Shown here piece after piece: positions 53,735 through 63,907 of a stretch of 64,000 nt of DNA. The notes beneath the pieces were generated by a model, which was not told the origin of the DNA, did not search any database, and was given only the letters and a program-made list of their open reading frames with translations. The stretch is taken from assembly GCF_018861145.1 (NCBI RefSeq), contig NZ_JAHKQT010000001.1:70120-134119 (forward strand), in the 5' to 3' direction. This stretch comes from Poseidonibacter lekithochrous (lineage in GTDB: Bacteria > Campylobacterota > Campylobacteria > Campylobacterales > Arcobacteraceae). Within the stretch, counting starts at the first letter, position 1. The number at the start of each line of letters is the position of its first letter. Made by a program: the position numbers and the translations under genes.

Positions 53735-54199
53735 ATGGATATAAATAAATACTTCTCAAAAGTAACTATAATAAATAATCTAGCAAAATATGAAACATAT
53801 TATCAAGTAGCTCTTGGTATCTTAGTAAGTGCTACAAATACAAAAAAAATTGACTCTGATATTAAACTTGAATATGCACTAGGTTCTATTTATGAATTAA
53901 TAAAAGATTTAGAAAATGAAAAAAATTTAGAATCAATTTTTAATATAGAACTACAAAAACAAAGTGCAATGGATGCTGTACAATACTTTGCAAATGAAAA
54001 TATTCAAGCTGTAAAAAATAAAGAGCTTGATATAGAGAATACTATAAATAAGATAAATGATAATTTGTTTTTCAATGACTTAGTACTTGATATTTGTAAA
54101 GAAAATGAAAAAAATCAAATAACAAAATGGGAAAATATAATAACAAACGAAATTGCAGATGCTATAATGAATTCTTTATTAGACTTAGAAAAAAAATAA
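53735..54199 (+). CDS. Hypothetical helical protein
   Basis: 154 aa from ATG 53735 with GGA eight bases upstream; a TTG eight codons earlier is in frame. Unrecognised. Helical throughout, with YETYYQVALGILVSATNTKK and YALGSIYELIKDLENEK. Soluble, acidic. It is convergent with the 132-aa gene. Confidence 0.5.
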   Translation: MDINKYFSKVTIINNLAKYETYYQVALGILVSATNTKKIDSDIKLEYALGSIYELIKDLENEKNLESIFNIELQKQSAMDAVQYFANENIQAVKNKELDIENTINKINDNLFFNDLVLDICKENEKNQITKWENIITNEIADAIMNSLLDLEKK

Positions 54200-54205
54200 A
54201 TTATT

Positions 54206-54604
54206 CTATTTATTATTTAGATATTCGTTAATAAGTCTTTTGATTTTAATTTTGTCAGAGTTAAGTATTAAAAAGTGGGCATTCATAGAATCTTCAGAGA
54301 TATCACCTTGAAGTATTTTATCTAAAGGATTAATAAAAGCATTAATTCCAGAGCCAGATATTCCACCAATAGATATAAGAAGTGATGATTTATTAAGTTT
54401 CTTCAAATATCGTGAACCACGAGAAAAACCAATATAAACTTTAGCACTTGGAATATCAAAATTCTTATTTGTCATATTTGAATCAACAGTTTTAAAAGTA
54501 TAGGAAACTAATAAATCGGTGATTGATTTATTAATCTCTTCATGCTGAAGAGGAAGACCTGAAGATTGATTTCCTTTTATATAAACAATATCGCAATCAT
54601 ACAT
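54206..54604 (-). CDS. Hypothetical protein with a GxSxG-like turn
   Basis: 132 aa, unrecognised. The segment YIGFSRGSRYLKKL resembles a nucleophile elbow (GFSRGS) of alpha/beta hydrolases, followed by LLISIGGISGSGINAFINPL. The chain is too short for a complete hydrolase. It lies 44 bp after the LysR gene on the same strand, and could be the third gene of that operon. Confidence 0.5.
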   Translation of the reverse strand: MYDCDIVYIKGNQSSGLPLQHEEINKSITDLLVSYTFKTVDSNMTNKNFDIPSAKVYIGFSRGSRYLKKLNKSSLLISIGGISGSGINAFINPLDKILQGDISEDSMNAHFLILNSDKIKIKRLINEYLNNK

Positions 54605-54648
54605 TTAAAACTTTCATATTTTATTTATCTTTTCTTTTTATGATAACT

Positions 54649-55467
54649 TTATAAAGTAATATTCCTTAAATATTCATGAATCTTAGGCAAGTAATCTTTT
54701 CTACATACAAGATGAGTATCTAAATAATTCTCGATAGAAGTTATTTCTACAGAGTCTGAATATCCAAACTTTTCTATTACTTTAGGAGAAAGAAGAGTTA
54801 CACCATATCCAGCTTTTACACATCCTAAAATTAACTCATAGTTTTCAAGAGCAACAGTTTTGTAACTTTCTTCTCTATTTTCTTTAATATATTTTTCTAA
54901 AAAAATAGCATTTGCACAAGTTTTCTTAAAAACAAAAACACTATTTCCAATTTGTTTCTTCTTTGGCTCAACAAGTACCATTTTCTCATCAAAGATATTT
55001 AAAATTTCTAAATATTTATTGTGAGGATTTCCATTTATAAAAGCAATATCTATTTTATAATCTAATAATTTATCTATTAAATTCAAACTACTATCTACAT
55101 TGAATTCTAATTTCATTTCTTTAAAGTCTTCACTTAATTGCTCAATAAATGGTATTAGATTACTTGTAGTAAAAGTTTGAGTAGAACCTATTTTTAGTAC
55201 TTCTTGATAATTTATATTTCTTAACTGAAGGGTAGCTTCTTCAACTTTCTTTATAATATCAATCGCATAAGGATATAGCTTTTCACCTTCACTACTTAGA
55301 ACTACCCCTCTGTTTGTACGGTGGAATAAAAAATAATCTAGATTTTTTTCAAGTTGTTTGATTCTTAATGTCACATTTGATTGTGTAAACTCTAACTCTT
55401 TAGCAGCAGCAGAAATACTCTTGCTCTTAGCAACAGTAATAAAAACCTTTAATAAATTTGTATCCAA
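54649..55467 (-). CDS. LysR-family transcriptional regulator
   Basis: 272 aa. N-terminal helix-turn-helix: LLKVFITVAKSKSISAAAKELEFTQSNVTLRIKQLEKNLDYFLFHRT is textbook LysR. The effector domain follows and is somewhat short. It lies 17 bp downstream of the TauE-like gene, so the two are co-transcribed; it probably controls this operon through the inverted repeat upstream. Confidence 0.93.
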   Translation of the reverse strand: MDTNLLKVFITVAKSKSISAAAKELEFTQSNVTLRIKQLEKNLDYFLFHRTNRGVVLSSEGEKLYPYAIDIIKKVEEATLQLRNINYQEVLKIGSTQTFTTSNLIPFIEQLSEDFKEMKLEFNVDSSLNLIDKLLDYKIDIAFINGNPHNKYLEILNIFDEKMVLVEPKKKQIGNSVFVFKKTCANAIFLEKYIKENREESYKTVALENYELILGCVKAGYGVTLLSPKVIEKFGYSDSVEITSIENYLDTHLVCRKDYLPKIHEYLRNITL

Positions 55468-55484
55468 AATATATCCTTTTTAAA

Positions 55485-56222
55485 CTAAATAGTATCAATA
55501 ACTAAAATACAAGCTATTATAAAAAGTAAAACTTTTAATATTTTCACATAAAACCTTGCATCAATTTTCTTCTTAATTATAAGACCAAAGTATAAGCCAA
55601 TACCTACAATTATAAAACTAATAGCTGATAATTCAACAGCCGTGGATGTAAATACACCAAAATAAACAAATACAATTATCTGCCCTACTTTTGAAAATAA
55701 AAAACAAAGATTAGATAACTGTATCGTATCTTTTTTAGAGTACTTTAACTCTAAAGTATAAATAATAGTAAGAGGTGCTACAACATTTGTAAGACCTGAT
55801 ATAATACCTCCAATAATTCCTAGACCATAAGTAGAAGACTTTGGATAATTATGAATAAAACTTGCTCGCAATTTCACAATAGATTGGAGAAGATACATAA
55901 AAATAATAAGCGCTAAAAGAAGTTTAAAATACTCAGATTTAAAATAAATAAGTAGTACTGTACCAAGACAAGAACCAATAACCATTAGTAAAATTATAAA
56001 CCAAAACTTTTTTAAAGCCTCAAAAAACCTACCTTCACTTAAAATACTAACAAGATTTACAATCATAGTTGGAACAAGAATATAAGTAATTGTAGTTTGA
56101 ATATCAGTAAACATTGCAATTGTAGGAGTACTAATAAGTCCAAAACCAAAACCAATACTTCCATGAATTAAAGAGGAAATAAAAACAACAAGTGAGAAAA
56201 CTATTAAAAAATCTGTTTCCAT
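55485..56222 (-). CDS. TauE/SafE-family membrane exporter
   Basis: 245 aa with about eight hydrophobic segments. Family pattern: FISSLIHGSIGFGFGLISTPTIAMFTD and the second repeat GIIGGIISGLTNVVAPLTIIYTLELKYSKKD. TauE/SafE proteins export sulfite or organosulfonates, and a member (FdhT) supports formate dehydrogenase in C. jejuni, though nothing here ties this copy to fdh. The LysR gene follows directly. Confidence 0.87.
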   Translation of the reverse strand: METDFLIVFSLVVFISSLIHGSIGFGFGLISTPTIAMFTDIQTTITYILVPTMIVNLVSILSEGRFFEALKKFWFIILLMVIGSCLGTVLLIYFKSEYFKLLLALIIFMYLLQSIVKLRASFIHNYPKSSTYGLGIIGGIISGLTNVVAPLTIIYTLELKYSKKDTIQLSNLCFLFSKVGQIIVFVYFGVFTSTAVELSAISFIIVGIGLYFGLIIKKKIDARFYVKILKVLLFIIACILVIDTI

Positions 56223-56237
56223 ATGACTACCTTTAAT

Positions 56238-56259
56238 ATTACATATAACTATGTGTAAT
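56238..56259. promoter_or_regulatory. Inverted repeat before the TauE gene, LysR-type site
   Basis: ATTACA and TGTAAT separated by 10 bp form a T-N11-A-type dyad 16 bp before the TauE start, in the promoter zone. The co-transcribed LysR regulator is the likely binder. Confidence 0.45.
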
Positions 56260-56396
56260 ACCCAAAGGCATTACTAAAGATTATAGCAGAAAGATTATAA
56301 AATATATAATATACTCTTCTTTATTTAATAAAAAAGATAATTAAGATATGATACTTTTAGTTCCTATATGGGTAAAATATATTAAAAGGCAATAAT

Positions 56397-56633
56397 ATGA
56401 AAAAAGTTTTAATTTTTATAATAATGATGAGTAGTTTTTTATTTGCAGCTCAAATAAATCAATGTAAAGAAACAAAATTAACTGAAAAAACAAGTATTTT
56501 AGCTTGTCCAAGTGGAGATTATGAAGCGAAATTTGAATTAAGAAGTAAAAAAAGAGATATGACTGAAGCACCAATATTAAAACTACTTGCTAAAAGAGAA
56601 CCTAATATTATAAATAATTATAATCAAAAATAA
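56397..56633 (+). CDS. Small exported protein
   Basis: 78 aa with AAAGGCAATAAT before the ATG. Signal peptide (about 1-18, MKKVLIFIIMMSSFLFAA). The mature part has two cysteines (QCKE and ACPS) that could form a disulfide, then a charged tail ending NIINNYNQK. No family recognised. Confidence 0.6.
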   Translation: MKKVLIFIIMMSSFLFAAQINQCKETKLTEKTSILACPSGDYEAKFELRSKKRDMTEAPILKLLAKREPNIINNYNQK

Positions 56634-56644
56634 ATTTAATAAAA

Positions 56645-56680
56645 AACTATTTGCAACGCTGAAGATGCGTGCAAATAGTT
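56645..56680. terminator. Strong terminator between the small exported gene and htpG
   Basis: Arms AACTATTTGCA (56645-56655) and TGCAAATAGTT (56670-56680) form 11 perfect pairs, continued by CGC/GCG inside. T-rich and A-rich flanks on the two sides make it work for both convergent genes. Confidence 0.8.
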
Positions 56681-56688
56681 AATTTATT

Positions 56689-58602
56689 TTATAAAGCTTT
56701 TGCAGTTATTCTATTTAATCTCTGTGCAAATGCTACTGCATCAGTAATTTCCATACCTTCAGATAATTTTGCTTGATCTAATAGTACCCATGAAACATCT
56801 GATACTAATGAGTCATCAGCTAAACCGTTTAATTTTGTAACGATTTCATGATCAGGGTTAATTTCTAAAATAGGTGCAGAATCAGGCATCGCTTGTCCCA
56901 TTGCTTTCATCATTTGTGCCATTTGAGCCATTTGTGCATCACCTGCGTCTTTAACAACACAAGATGGAGATTCACTTAACCTATTTGTAACTCTAACATC
57001 TGAAACTGATTCACCTAAAATTTCTTTGATTTTTTTAGTGATATCTTCAAACTTAGCTTCTACTTCTTTTTTATCTTCATCACTTTGTTCTACCTTTGGA
57101 GCTTCACAAGAAGTAATATCTTTGAATTCCCACTCTTGGTAAGCACCATACATAGGAGTAATAATTTCATCAATTTCTTTATCATCTAGGATAAGAACTT
57201 CGATATCATTTTTCTTATATGCTTCTAATAATGGAGAATTTTTAAGAACATTTTCATTTTCACCAACGATGTAGTAAATAGCTTTTTGTTCTGTATCTGC
57301 AGCTTCTTTATAAGCTTTTAATGAAGTCATTTTTCCTGCTTCTGCTTTTGAGGATTTAAATCTAATTAATTCTAAAATAGCTTCTTTATTAGTAAAATCT
57401 TGGTAAGCACCTTCTTTTAACGCTCTATTATATTGTTCAACAAAGGCAGCATATTTTTCTTCATCTTTTGACATTTTTTTGATTTCATTTAAAATCTTTT
57501 TTACAGATGCTTGTTTAATATTTGCCATAACTCTGTTTTCTTGTAAAATTTCACGAGAAACGTTTAATGGTAAATCTTCAGAATCAATAATACCTCTAAC
57601 AAATCTTAAGTAAGTTGGTAATAATTCTTTTTCAGAATCTGTAATAAATACTCTCTTAACATAAAGTTTAACACCTGGTTGGTAATCAGCTCTATACATA
57701 TCCATTGGAGCAGTTGTAGGGATATAGAAAAGCGTAGTATATTCATTAACACCTTCAGCTTTTGTATGAATTACAGCCATTGGATCTTGAGAATCATGAG
57801 AGATTGATTTATAGAAATCATTATACTCATCATCTTTTAATTTAGCTTTTGGTTGCATCCATAAAGCAGTTGCTTCATTGATTTTTTCATTTCTATCTTC
57901 AATAGTTTTTTTAGCTTCTTTTCCAGCTTTTTCATCTTCTTCGCTTAAAGTTTCAGTAACTTCTTCTTTGTAAGAAAGAAAAATTGGGTAGGCAATATGG
58001 TTAGAATATTTTCCAACAATATTTTTGATTCTTTCTTTACTTGCAAACTCTTCAGCTTCTTCATCTTTTAATTTGATGTAAATCACTGTTCCTGAAGATT
58101 CTTTAATACAAGGTGCTAATTCAAATTCACCTGTACCATCACTTGACCACTTATATCCTGTATCTTCACCAGCTTTTTTTGAAATTACATCAACATGAGA
58201 TGCAACCATAAATACTGAATAGAATCCAACTCCAAATTGACCAATTAAATTTGAATCTTTTTTAGCATCACCTGTCATTGCTTCAACAAATGATTTAGTT
58301 CCTGATTTTGCAATTGTACCAATAGAAGCAATTAAATCTTCTTCATTCATACCAATACCATTATCAATAATAGTTAATGATTTATCTTCTTCATCAAAAG
58401 TAATTGTAACTTGCCCAGCCCAATCTTCAGGTAATGCTGCTTTGATTTTTTCGTCTGTTAGTTTTAAGTAATTTAATTTATCAATTGCATCACTTGCATT
58501 TGATACTAATTCTCTAATAAAAATTTCTTTATTTGAATATAATGAGTGAGTCATTAATTGTAAAAGTTGACCTACTTCTGTTTGAAATTGATGTTTTGCC
58601 AT
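56689..58602 (-). CDS. htpG: Hsp90-family chaperone HtpG
   Basis: 637 aa. ATP-binding N domain: MAKHQFQTEVGQLLQLMTHSLYSNKEIFIRELVSNASDAIDKL, DNGIGMNEEDL and GQFGVGFYSVFMV are the Hsp90 motifs. The middle domain and C-terminal dimer domain follow with normal spacing (for example GIIDSEDLPLNVSREILQ). A CIRCE element lies 82-108 bp upstream, so heat-shock control by HrcA is likely. Stand-alone gene. Confidence 0.97.
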   Translation of the reverse strand: MAKHQFQTEVGQLLQLMTHSLYSNKEIFIRELVSNASDAIDKLNYLKLTDEKIKAALPEDWAGQVTITFDEEDKSLTIIDNGIGMNEEDLIASIGTIAKSGTKSFVEAMTGDAKKDSNLIGQFGVGFYSVFMVASHVDVISKKAGEDTGYKWSSDGTGEFELAPCIKESSGTVIYIKLKDEEAEEFASKERIKNIVGKYSNHIAYPIFLSYKEEVTETLSEEDEKAGKEAKKTIEDRNEKINEATALWMQPKAKLKDDEYNDFYKSISHDSQDPMAVIHTKAEGVNEYTTLFYIPTTAPMDMYRADYQPGVKLYVKRVFITDSEKELLPTYLRFVRGIIDSEDLPLNVSREILQENRVMANIKQASVKKILNEIKKMSKDEEKYAAFVEQYNRALKEGAYQDFTNKEAILELIRFKSSKAEAGKMTSLKAYKEAADTEQKAIYYIVGENENVLKNSPLLEAYKKNDIEVLILDDKEIDEIITPMYGAYQEWEFKDITSCEAPKVEQSDEDKKEVEAKFEDITKKIKEILGESVSDVRVTNRLSESPSCVVKDAGDAQMAQMAQMMKAMGQAMPDSAPILEINPDHEIVTKLNGLADDSLVSDVSWVLLDQAKLSEGMEITDAVAFAQRLNRITAKAL

Positions 58603-58683
58603 AAAAATCTCCTGTATTTTTTAATATTATTTATTGTAATTTTATCACAACTTTATAAAAGGAAGCTAAAGTTTAGATAATGA

Positions 58684-58710
58684 TTAGCACTTTTGTACTT
58701 CAAGTGCTAA
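58684..58710. promoter_or_regulatory. CIRCE element (HrcA operator)
   Basis: TTAGCACTT and AAGTGCTAA separated by nine bases form the 9-9-9 inverted repeat of the HrcA operator; it differs from the consensus TTAGCACTC/GAGTGCTAA by one base in each arm, symmetrically. It lies between htpG (minus) and the DoxX-like gene (plus). This is the classical heat-shock operator of groESL and dnaK operons. Confidence 0.88.
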
Positions 58711-58802
58711 TTTTATACTTTAAAAGCTTTAATTAAAATAAAAAAGTACACAAGGAGTAAACAAAAAAATATTATAATCTATTTATATATTAAGGATTTA
58801 AC

Positions 58803-59171
58803 ATGATTAAAAAACTATTTAACAAAAAGATTTATTTTCTTTTAACAACAGGATTTATTGCAATATTTGTAGGAATCATTGGTGGTGTAGTTGATATTAT
58901 TCAACCTCAAAATGTTATTGATACAGCTTTACATCTAGGTTATCCTTTGTATTTCTTTACTTTACTAGGAGTCTTTAAAATATTAGGTGCAATTGGATTA
59001 TTTTTACCAAAAGCATATAATAAACTAAAGGATGTAGTTTATGCTGGTTTTACAATTGATTTTATTTTTGCATCTTTTTCTCATTTTAGTGTAAATGATG
59101 AATTTGTAAAAATAATTGTTCCATTAGTTATGTTAGGGATATTATCTATTTCATATAAATTAAAAGAATAG
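58803..59171 (+). CDS. DoxX-like small membrane protein
   Basis: 122 aa with four hydrophobic segments: IYFLLTTGFIAIFVGIIGG, LGYPLYFFTLLGVFKILGAIGLFL, VVYAGFTIDFIFASFSHF and IIVPLVMLGILSI. The GYPLYFFTLLGVFKILGAI helix is the DoxX-like core. Role unknown. The CIRCE element lies 93-119 bp upstream of its start and may affect it too. Confidence 0.72.
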   Translation: MIKKLFNKKIYFLLTTGFIAIFVGIIGGVVDIIQPQNVIDTALHLGYPLYFFTLLGVFKILGAIGLFLPKAYNKLKDVVYAGFTIDFIFASFSHFSVNDEFVKIIVPLVMLGILSISYKLKE

Positions 59172-59200
59172 AGTATAAAATCTATCTTTTAAAGTCTAAG

Positions 59201-59539
59201 TTACATACTTTCTACGTCTGTAACTTCTTTTCCAGATAGTTTTTCTAGTTTTATTTCAACTAAATCTAAGAAATCTCTTCTATTTTTTTCATCCATATTA
59301 TTGTTTAGCATTTCAATAATATACTTTATACCATTTGCATTTATTTTTTTTACACTTGCTAAATAATGCACAAATGAAATTATTTGTATATCATCAATAG
59401 AGTATAGTTTTTTAGTCTCTTTTTTTAAAGGAAGTAAGCCTTTTTCTTCATACATTTTAAGTGTTCGAACCTTTGAAGTTAAAAGTTCTGCAATACTACT
59501 TAAAGGGATTACATCTTTTGTGTTATCTAATAAAGCCAA
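59201..59539 (-). CDS. MerR-family regulator
   Basis: 112 aa. DNA-binding domain VIPLSSIAELLTSKVRTLKMYEEKGLLPLKKETKKLYSIDDIQIISFVHYLA, with the family REYE-type (LKMYEEKGLL) turn. The effector region is a short helix ending KLSGKEVTDVESM, with no metal-binding cysteines, so it senses a non-metal signal or is constitutive. It lies downstream of the oxidoreductase gene with 30 bp between, likely in one operon. Confidence 0.88.
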   Translation of the reverse strand: MALLDNTKDVIPLSSIAELLTSKVRTLKMYEEKGLLPLKKETKKLYSIDDIQIISFVHYLASVKKINANGIKYIIEMLNNNMDEKNRRDFLDLVEIKLEKLSGKEVTDVESM

Positions 59540-59569
59540 TTTTTTCCTTTTAAATGTTTTTTTAATTTA

Positions 59570-60619
59570 CTAATCTACTTTTAAAACAATCTTTCCAACA
59601 TGTTTTTTACTTAAAAATTCTTTTTGAGCTTCAACAATATTTTTAAGTTCAAATGTTTTAGCAACTAAAGGTTTAATCTCTTTTTCTTCAATTCTTTTTA
59701 TTAAGTTTAAGAATACTTCATTTTCAAGTATTGTACATCCAAAAAATGATAAATCTTTTAAATATAATGTTCTAATATCAAGCTCAACAATAGCTCCTGC
59801 AATTGCACCTGAAACTGCATATCTTCCAGAAGGTTTTAAAACTTCTAAAAATTCATTCCATTTTTTACCTGCAACTAAATCAATTACAACTGTAACACTA
59901 TTTTTACCTAAAACTTCTATTAAATCATCATTTCTAGAAACTACCTTTGTAGCACCTAAAGCTTTTATAGCTTCAAATTTAGAAGGTGATGTTATAGCAA
60001 TAACTTTAGCGCCTCTTGCACATGCTAATTGAACTGCAGCGCTTCCAACACCACCTGAAGCTCCTGAAACTAATACAATATCATTTTCATTTACATTTGA
60101 ACGTGTTAGTAAGTTTTCAGCTGTTGAATAAGAGCAAGGGAATGATGCCAATTCAATATCACTATAATCACTCTTTATTTCATAAGCATGTTCATTTGAT
60201 ACAACAGTAAACTGACTAAATCCACCATCACATTCACTACCAAAATACCATGGATTTTCTAATTGCACGGCATTTACCTTTTGTATGCATGGTTCAACTA
60301 TTACTCTTTGTCCAATTCTTGAGGAATTGACACTTTTCCCAACCCCCACAATATATCCACAAACATCAGCACCTTGAATCATAGGGAACTTTAAACTCTC
60401 TCCCGACCAAGAGGCATCATCTGAACTATTATCTTTTTTTGAATACCAAGCAATTCTTGTATTAATATCCGTATTATTAACACCTGCTGCTTTTACTTGA
60501 ATTAAGACTTCATTATCTTTTGGAATTGGAGTTTTATAGTCTTTAACAAATTCAAGTTGATCATAGTCACCATTTGCTTTTAGAATTATAGCGTTCATTT
60601 TATTAGGAATTGTTTTCAT
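59570..60619 (-). CDS. Zinc-binding-type alcohol dehydrogenase/quinone oxidoreductase
   Basis: 349 aa MDR fold. N-terminal GroES-like domain (NEVLIQVKAAGVNNTDIN, GADVCGYIVGVGKSV, GQRVIVEP) and Rossmann domain with VLVSGASGGVGSAAVQLACARGAKVIAIT, an NADP-type motif. The catalytic zinc Cys/His set is not obvious, favouring a zinc-independent quinone oxidoreductase. Start ATG 60619. The MerR gene follows. Confidence 0.87.
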   Translation of the reverse strand: MKTIPNKMNAIILKANGDYDQLEFVKDYKTPIPKDNEVLIQVKAAGVNNTDINTRIAWYSKKDNSSDDASWSGESLKFPMIQGADVCGYIVGVGKSVNSSRIGQRVIVEPCIQKVNAVQLENPWYFGSECDGGFSQFTVVSNEHAYEIKSDYSDIELASFPCSYSTAENLLTRSNVNENDIVLVSGASGGVGSAAVQLACARGAKVIAITSPSKFEAIKALGATKVVSRNDDLIEVLGKNSVTVVIDLVAGKKWNEFLEVLKPSGRYAVSGAIAGAIVELDIRTLYLKDLSFFGCTILENEVFLNLIKRIEEKEIKPLVAKTFELKNIVEAQKEFLSKKHVGKIVLKVD

Positions 60620-60663
60620 CTTTGCTCTTTAGAAGTTTTTATTTAAGAATTTATATTGTAAGT

Positions 60664-60697
60664 ATAAAACAAGAGTTTATAAAAACTCTTGTTTTAT
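60664..60697 (-). terminator. Terminator of the proVWX operon
   Basis: A 15-bp perfect inverted repeat (outer ATAAAAC / GTTTTAT, inner arms AAAACAAGAGTTT at 60666-60678 and AAACTCTTGTTTT at 60683-60695, 4-nt loop) lies 7 bp after the proX stop. The minus-strand RNA ends in a U-rich arm. It is the strongest hairpin at the right end. Confidence 0.85.
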
Positions 60698-60704
60698 GAA
60701 GTAA

Positions 60705-61682
60705 TTATTTAGCTGCGTTTGCTGCTTTGATCCAAGAATCAACTTTAGTTTTATTTGTTTCTAGCCATTTTTGAACATGTCTTTTAATATCTTTTTGTTT
60801 ATTTTGACCATTTGTCATAAGCATATTTTGACCACTAATATCATTTACATCAATTTCAACAATATCAAATAATTTTGCAATATCTTTATGTTTTGTTTTT
60901 ACACTCATATTTGTTGCAATTTTTTGATTATTAATATTAAATCCATAATCTGCACCATTTGCTAACTTTGTAGAAGTAGTGCTTGGATTAGCTGAATGTG
61001 TTACTTGTAAAAATGTCACATCTTTTCCAGGAACTAATTTACCACTTACCCAATAAGGAGTCCATGTATAATAAAGAATTGGTTTTCCAGTTTTATAATT
61101 TGCAAGAGTATTTGCGATTAATGCAGAATATTCACCTTGAATATGTTCAACAGAATCTCTCATACCATATGCATCTAATTGATGTTCAATAACTTTTTCA
61201 CATCCCCAACCTGCATTACATCCAGTTAAGTCAGCTTTTCCATTTCCATTTAAATCAAATAATTTTGCTATTTCTGGTTTTTTTAAATCATTGTAATATT
61301 TAATATTATATTTATCTGCAGTTTTTTTATCTATTAAATATCCTTGAGCACAATTTGAGATAAAGTTAGAAGATATAAGAATTTTTTTATCTCCTCCTAG
61401 AGCAGCAATTTTTTCTTTATGTAAAGGATCCCATACAGAAGCTAAAAAGTATACATCTTCACTATCCGCATTACTTGCTATTGTTTGGTATGCAATATCA
61501 TAATTTACATCTTTAACACCCTCAATTTCATGTCCCATTTTTTTCAATAATTCATTAACAACTAATGTTTGAAACATTTCTTCTGCAATACCACTAGTTA
61601 GTGCTGTAACTTTTGCACCAAATACACTTGTAGTTAGTGCTAGTGACGCAACTATACTTAATATACTTTTTTTATTTAACAT
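60705..61682 (-). CDS. proX: Glycine betaine/proline-binding protein ProX
   Basis: 325 aa with signal peptide (about 1-22, ending VFGA). Type II binding fold of the ProX/OpuAC family: [63 protein letters not shown], and the tryptophan-rich [22 protein letters not shown] that forms the aromatic betaine box. Its start overlaps the proW stop by 11 bp. Captures betaine for osmoprotection. Confidence 0.9.
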   Translation of the reverse strand: MLNKKSILSIVASLALTTSVFGAKVTALTSGIAEEMFQTLVVNELLKKMGHEIEGVKDVNYDIAYQTIASNADSEDVYFLASVWDPLHKEKIAALGGDKKILISSNFISNCAQGYLIDKKTADKYNIKYYNDLKKPEIAKLFDLNGNGKADLTGCNAGWGCEKVIEHQLDAYGMRDSVEHIQGEYSALIANTLANYKTGKPILYYTWTPYWVSGKLVPGKDVTFLQVTHSANPSTTSTKLANGADYGFNINNQKIATNMSVKTKHKDIAKLFDIVEIDVNDISGQNMLMTNGQNKQKDIKRHVQKWLETNKTKVDSWIKAANAAK

Positions 61683-62700
61683 TTTTTCTCCTTGAATTTG
61701 TAATAAAACCTATAGGTCCTTTTTCATACCATTTAGTTTTATCATTTTTATCTTTTTTACCCATTTCTTGCGTTAATCTATCTAAAACAATAGCAAGTAA
61801 AACTATTCCTAATCCACCAACAGCTGCTAAGCCAATGTCAAGTCTCCCAATTCCTCGAAGAACCATTTGCCCTAATCCACCTACTGCAATCATTGAAGCA
61901 ATAACAACCATTGAAAGTGACAGCATTAATGTCTGATTCACACCTGCCATAATTGTAGGCATAGCTACAGGAATTTGAACTTTCCATAACATTTGAGAAG
62001 AACTAGCTCCAAATGATCTTGATGCTTCAATTAAATCTTCAGGTACTTGTCTAATTCCTAAATTTGTAAGTCTAATAAGTGGAGGAAGTGCAAAAATAAT
62101 AGTTACAATAACTCCTGGAACATTTCCAATACCAAATAACATAACAATAGGAATTAAATATACAAAAGCTGGTGTTGTTTGCATACCATCAAGAATCGGT
62201 CTTAATATTTTATCAGCTGTATCGCTCTTCGCACTCCAAATACCAAGAGGTAGACCTATTATAATTGAAAATAGAACAGCTGTAATAACCAAGGATAAAG
62301 TAATCATTGATTCTTCCCATGCCCCTATAAATCCAATAATAAAGAATGAAATCAATGTTCCAAAAGCTAGTTTTTTACTTGAAAACTGAAGGGCTAATAA
62401 AACAAAAAATAAAATCACTACATAAGGATTTAAATACAATAAAAAACTCTCAATTGATTTTAAAACAATATCAATTGGCGCCTTTGCAGCTAAAAATACA
62501 TCTCTGAAGTTTTCAACTAACCAATCAATTCCCGTATTTGTCCAAGAATCAAAAGGAATAAGTACATTTTCAAAAGGATTTAATATATCAAATTCTTTTA
62601 CTTCTTCAACGTGAACAGTTGCTGCTTCTTGCGTCCAATCTACTGTTGATTCTTTATTTTCTTGTGCAGTTGATGCATTTCCCCAAGGATCATTACTCAT
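61672..62700 (-). CDS. proW: Glycine betaine/proline permease ProW
   Basis: 342 aa from ATG 62700, which has AGGAG seven bases upstream; an in-frame ATG six codons earlier is rejected. N-terminal cytoplasmic extension, then ABC permease helices. The coupling loop EAA-type segment is [68 protein letters not shown], typical of ProW/OpuAB. It overlaps ProV by 8 bp and ProX by 11 bp. Confidence 0.92.
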   Translation of the reverse strand: MSNDPWGNASTAQENKESTVDWTQEAATVHVEEVKEFDILNPFENVLIPFDSWTNTGIDWLVENFRDVFLAAKAPIDIVLKSIESFLLYLNPYVVILFFVLLALQFSSKKLAFGTLISFFIIGFIGAWEESMITLSLVITAVLFSIIIGLPLGIWSAKSDTADKILRPILDGMQTTPAFVYLIPIVMLFGIGNVPGVIVTIIFALPPLIRLTNLGIRQVPEDLIEASRSFGASSSQMLWKVQIPVAMPTIMAGVNQTLMLSLSMVVIASMIAVGGLGQMVLRGIGRLDIGLAAVGGLGIVLLAIVLDRLTQEMGKKDKNDKTKWYEKGPIGFITNSRRKNVK

Positions 62701-63907
62701 TATCAACTCCTTCATCAAATACTTTTAATAATCTACTTTTCGAGATTGTACCTTTATACTTACCATCATCATCTACAACAGCTGTAGGATAAATATGATT
62801 TGCAATATCAGAAATAAAATCACCAATTTGCAAATTATCATTAATTGGCTGCTCATCAATAATTGCATTATGTATTGAGCCACCTAATTTTTTCTGTTCT
62901 TTTAAAGATTCTAAAGTTAATATTCCTAAATATTTACCATTCTTCTCTATAAAATATGCATAATCTTGATCAAAATCTGAAATATATTGAAGTGCTGATT
63001 TGATACCAGTACTTTCTTTATTTATAATAGTAGAGTGAACTTTTTTTACAATATGAGAAGCATTTAATACAGAAGTTACATCCACTCCTTTAAAAAATGA
63101 TTTTACATAATCATTTGCAGGCTCATTAATAATCTCTTCAGGAGTTCCAATTTGAACTACTTCACCATTTTGCATAATTGCAATTCTATCCCCTATTCTA
63201 ATTGCTTCATCTAAATCATGAGAAATAAAAACAATAGTTCTTTTTTCTTTTTCTTGAAGTTGAACTAGTTCATCTTGCATTTCAGTTCTAATTAACGGAT
63301 CTAATGCGGAGAATGCTTCATCCATTAACATAATATCAGGATCATTAGCTAGAGCACGTGCTAAACCAACTCTTTGCTGCATACCACCACTTAATTCATC
63401 AGGATATGATTTTGCGTGATGCTCAAGGCCTACTTGTTCTAATGCTTTTTGTGCAGCTTCATATCTTTTAGCTTTTTCTATTCCACTTAATTCTAATCCA
63501 AAAGATACATTATCAATGATATTCATATGTGGCATTAACGCAAAAGATTGGAAAACCATTGATATTTTTTTTCTTCTAATTTCAATAAGTTCTTTATCAC
63601 TTAAAGTAGTTACATCTGTTTGATCGATAAATATTTGTCCAGTTGTTGGTTCGATTAGTCTATTTAAAAGTCTTACTAGCGTTGATTTACCAGAACCGGA
63701 TAAGCCCATAATTACAAATATTTCACCTTCATTGATTTCAAAACTAGCATCTTGAACACCAATAGTCATACCTGTTTTAGTAAAAATTTCTTCTTTACTT
63801 TCTCCATTCTTTAACATTTTTAAAGCCTTCTTTGGATTCTCTCCAAATACTTTAAAAACATTTTTTACTATAAGTTTTTTATTTACAATATCGATTTTTG
63901 ACTCCAT
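62693..63907 (-). CDS. proV: Glycine betaine/proline ATP-binding protein ProV
   Basis: 404 aa ABC ATPase: Walker [11 protein letters not shown]-loop [10 protein letters not shown], signature LSGGMQQR, Walker [15 protein letters not shown], and H-loop FISHDLDEA. Two CBS-type segments follow in the C-terminal third (near [13 protein letters not shown] and [13 protein letters not shown] to [18 protein letters not shown]). CBS domains sense osmotic or ionic strength in ProV/OpuAA. First gene of the operon; its promoter lies in the last 93 bp of the window. Confidence 0.94.
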   Translation of the reverse strand: MESKIDIVNKKLIVKNVFKVFGENPKKALKMLKNGESKEEIFTKTGMTIGVQDASFEINEGEIFVIMGLSGSGKSTLVRLLNRLIEPTTGQIFIDQTDVTTLSDKELIEIRRKKISMVFQSFALMPHMNIIDNVSFGLELSGIEKAKRYEAAQKALEQVGLEHHAKSYPDELSGGMQQRVGLARALANDPDIMLMDEAFSALDPLIRTEMQDELVQLQEKEKRTIVFISHDLDEAIRIGDRIAIMQNGEVVQIGTPEEIINEPANDYVKSFFKGVDVTSVLNASHIVKKVHSTIINKESTGIKSALQYISDFDQDYAYFIEKNGKYLGILTLESLKEQKKLGGSIHNAIIDEQPINDNLQIGDFISDIANHIYPTAVVDDDGKYKGTISKSRLLKVFDEGVDNE

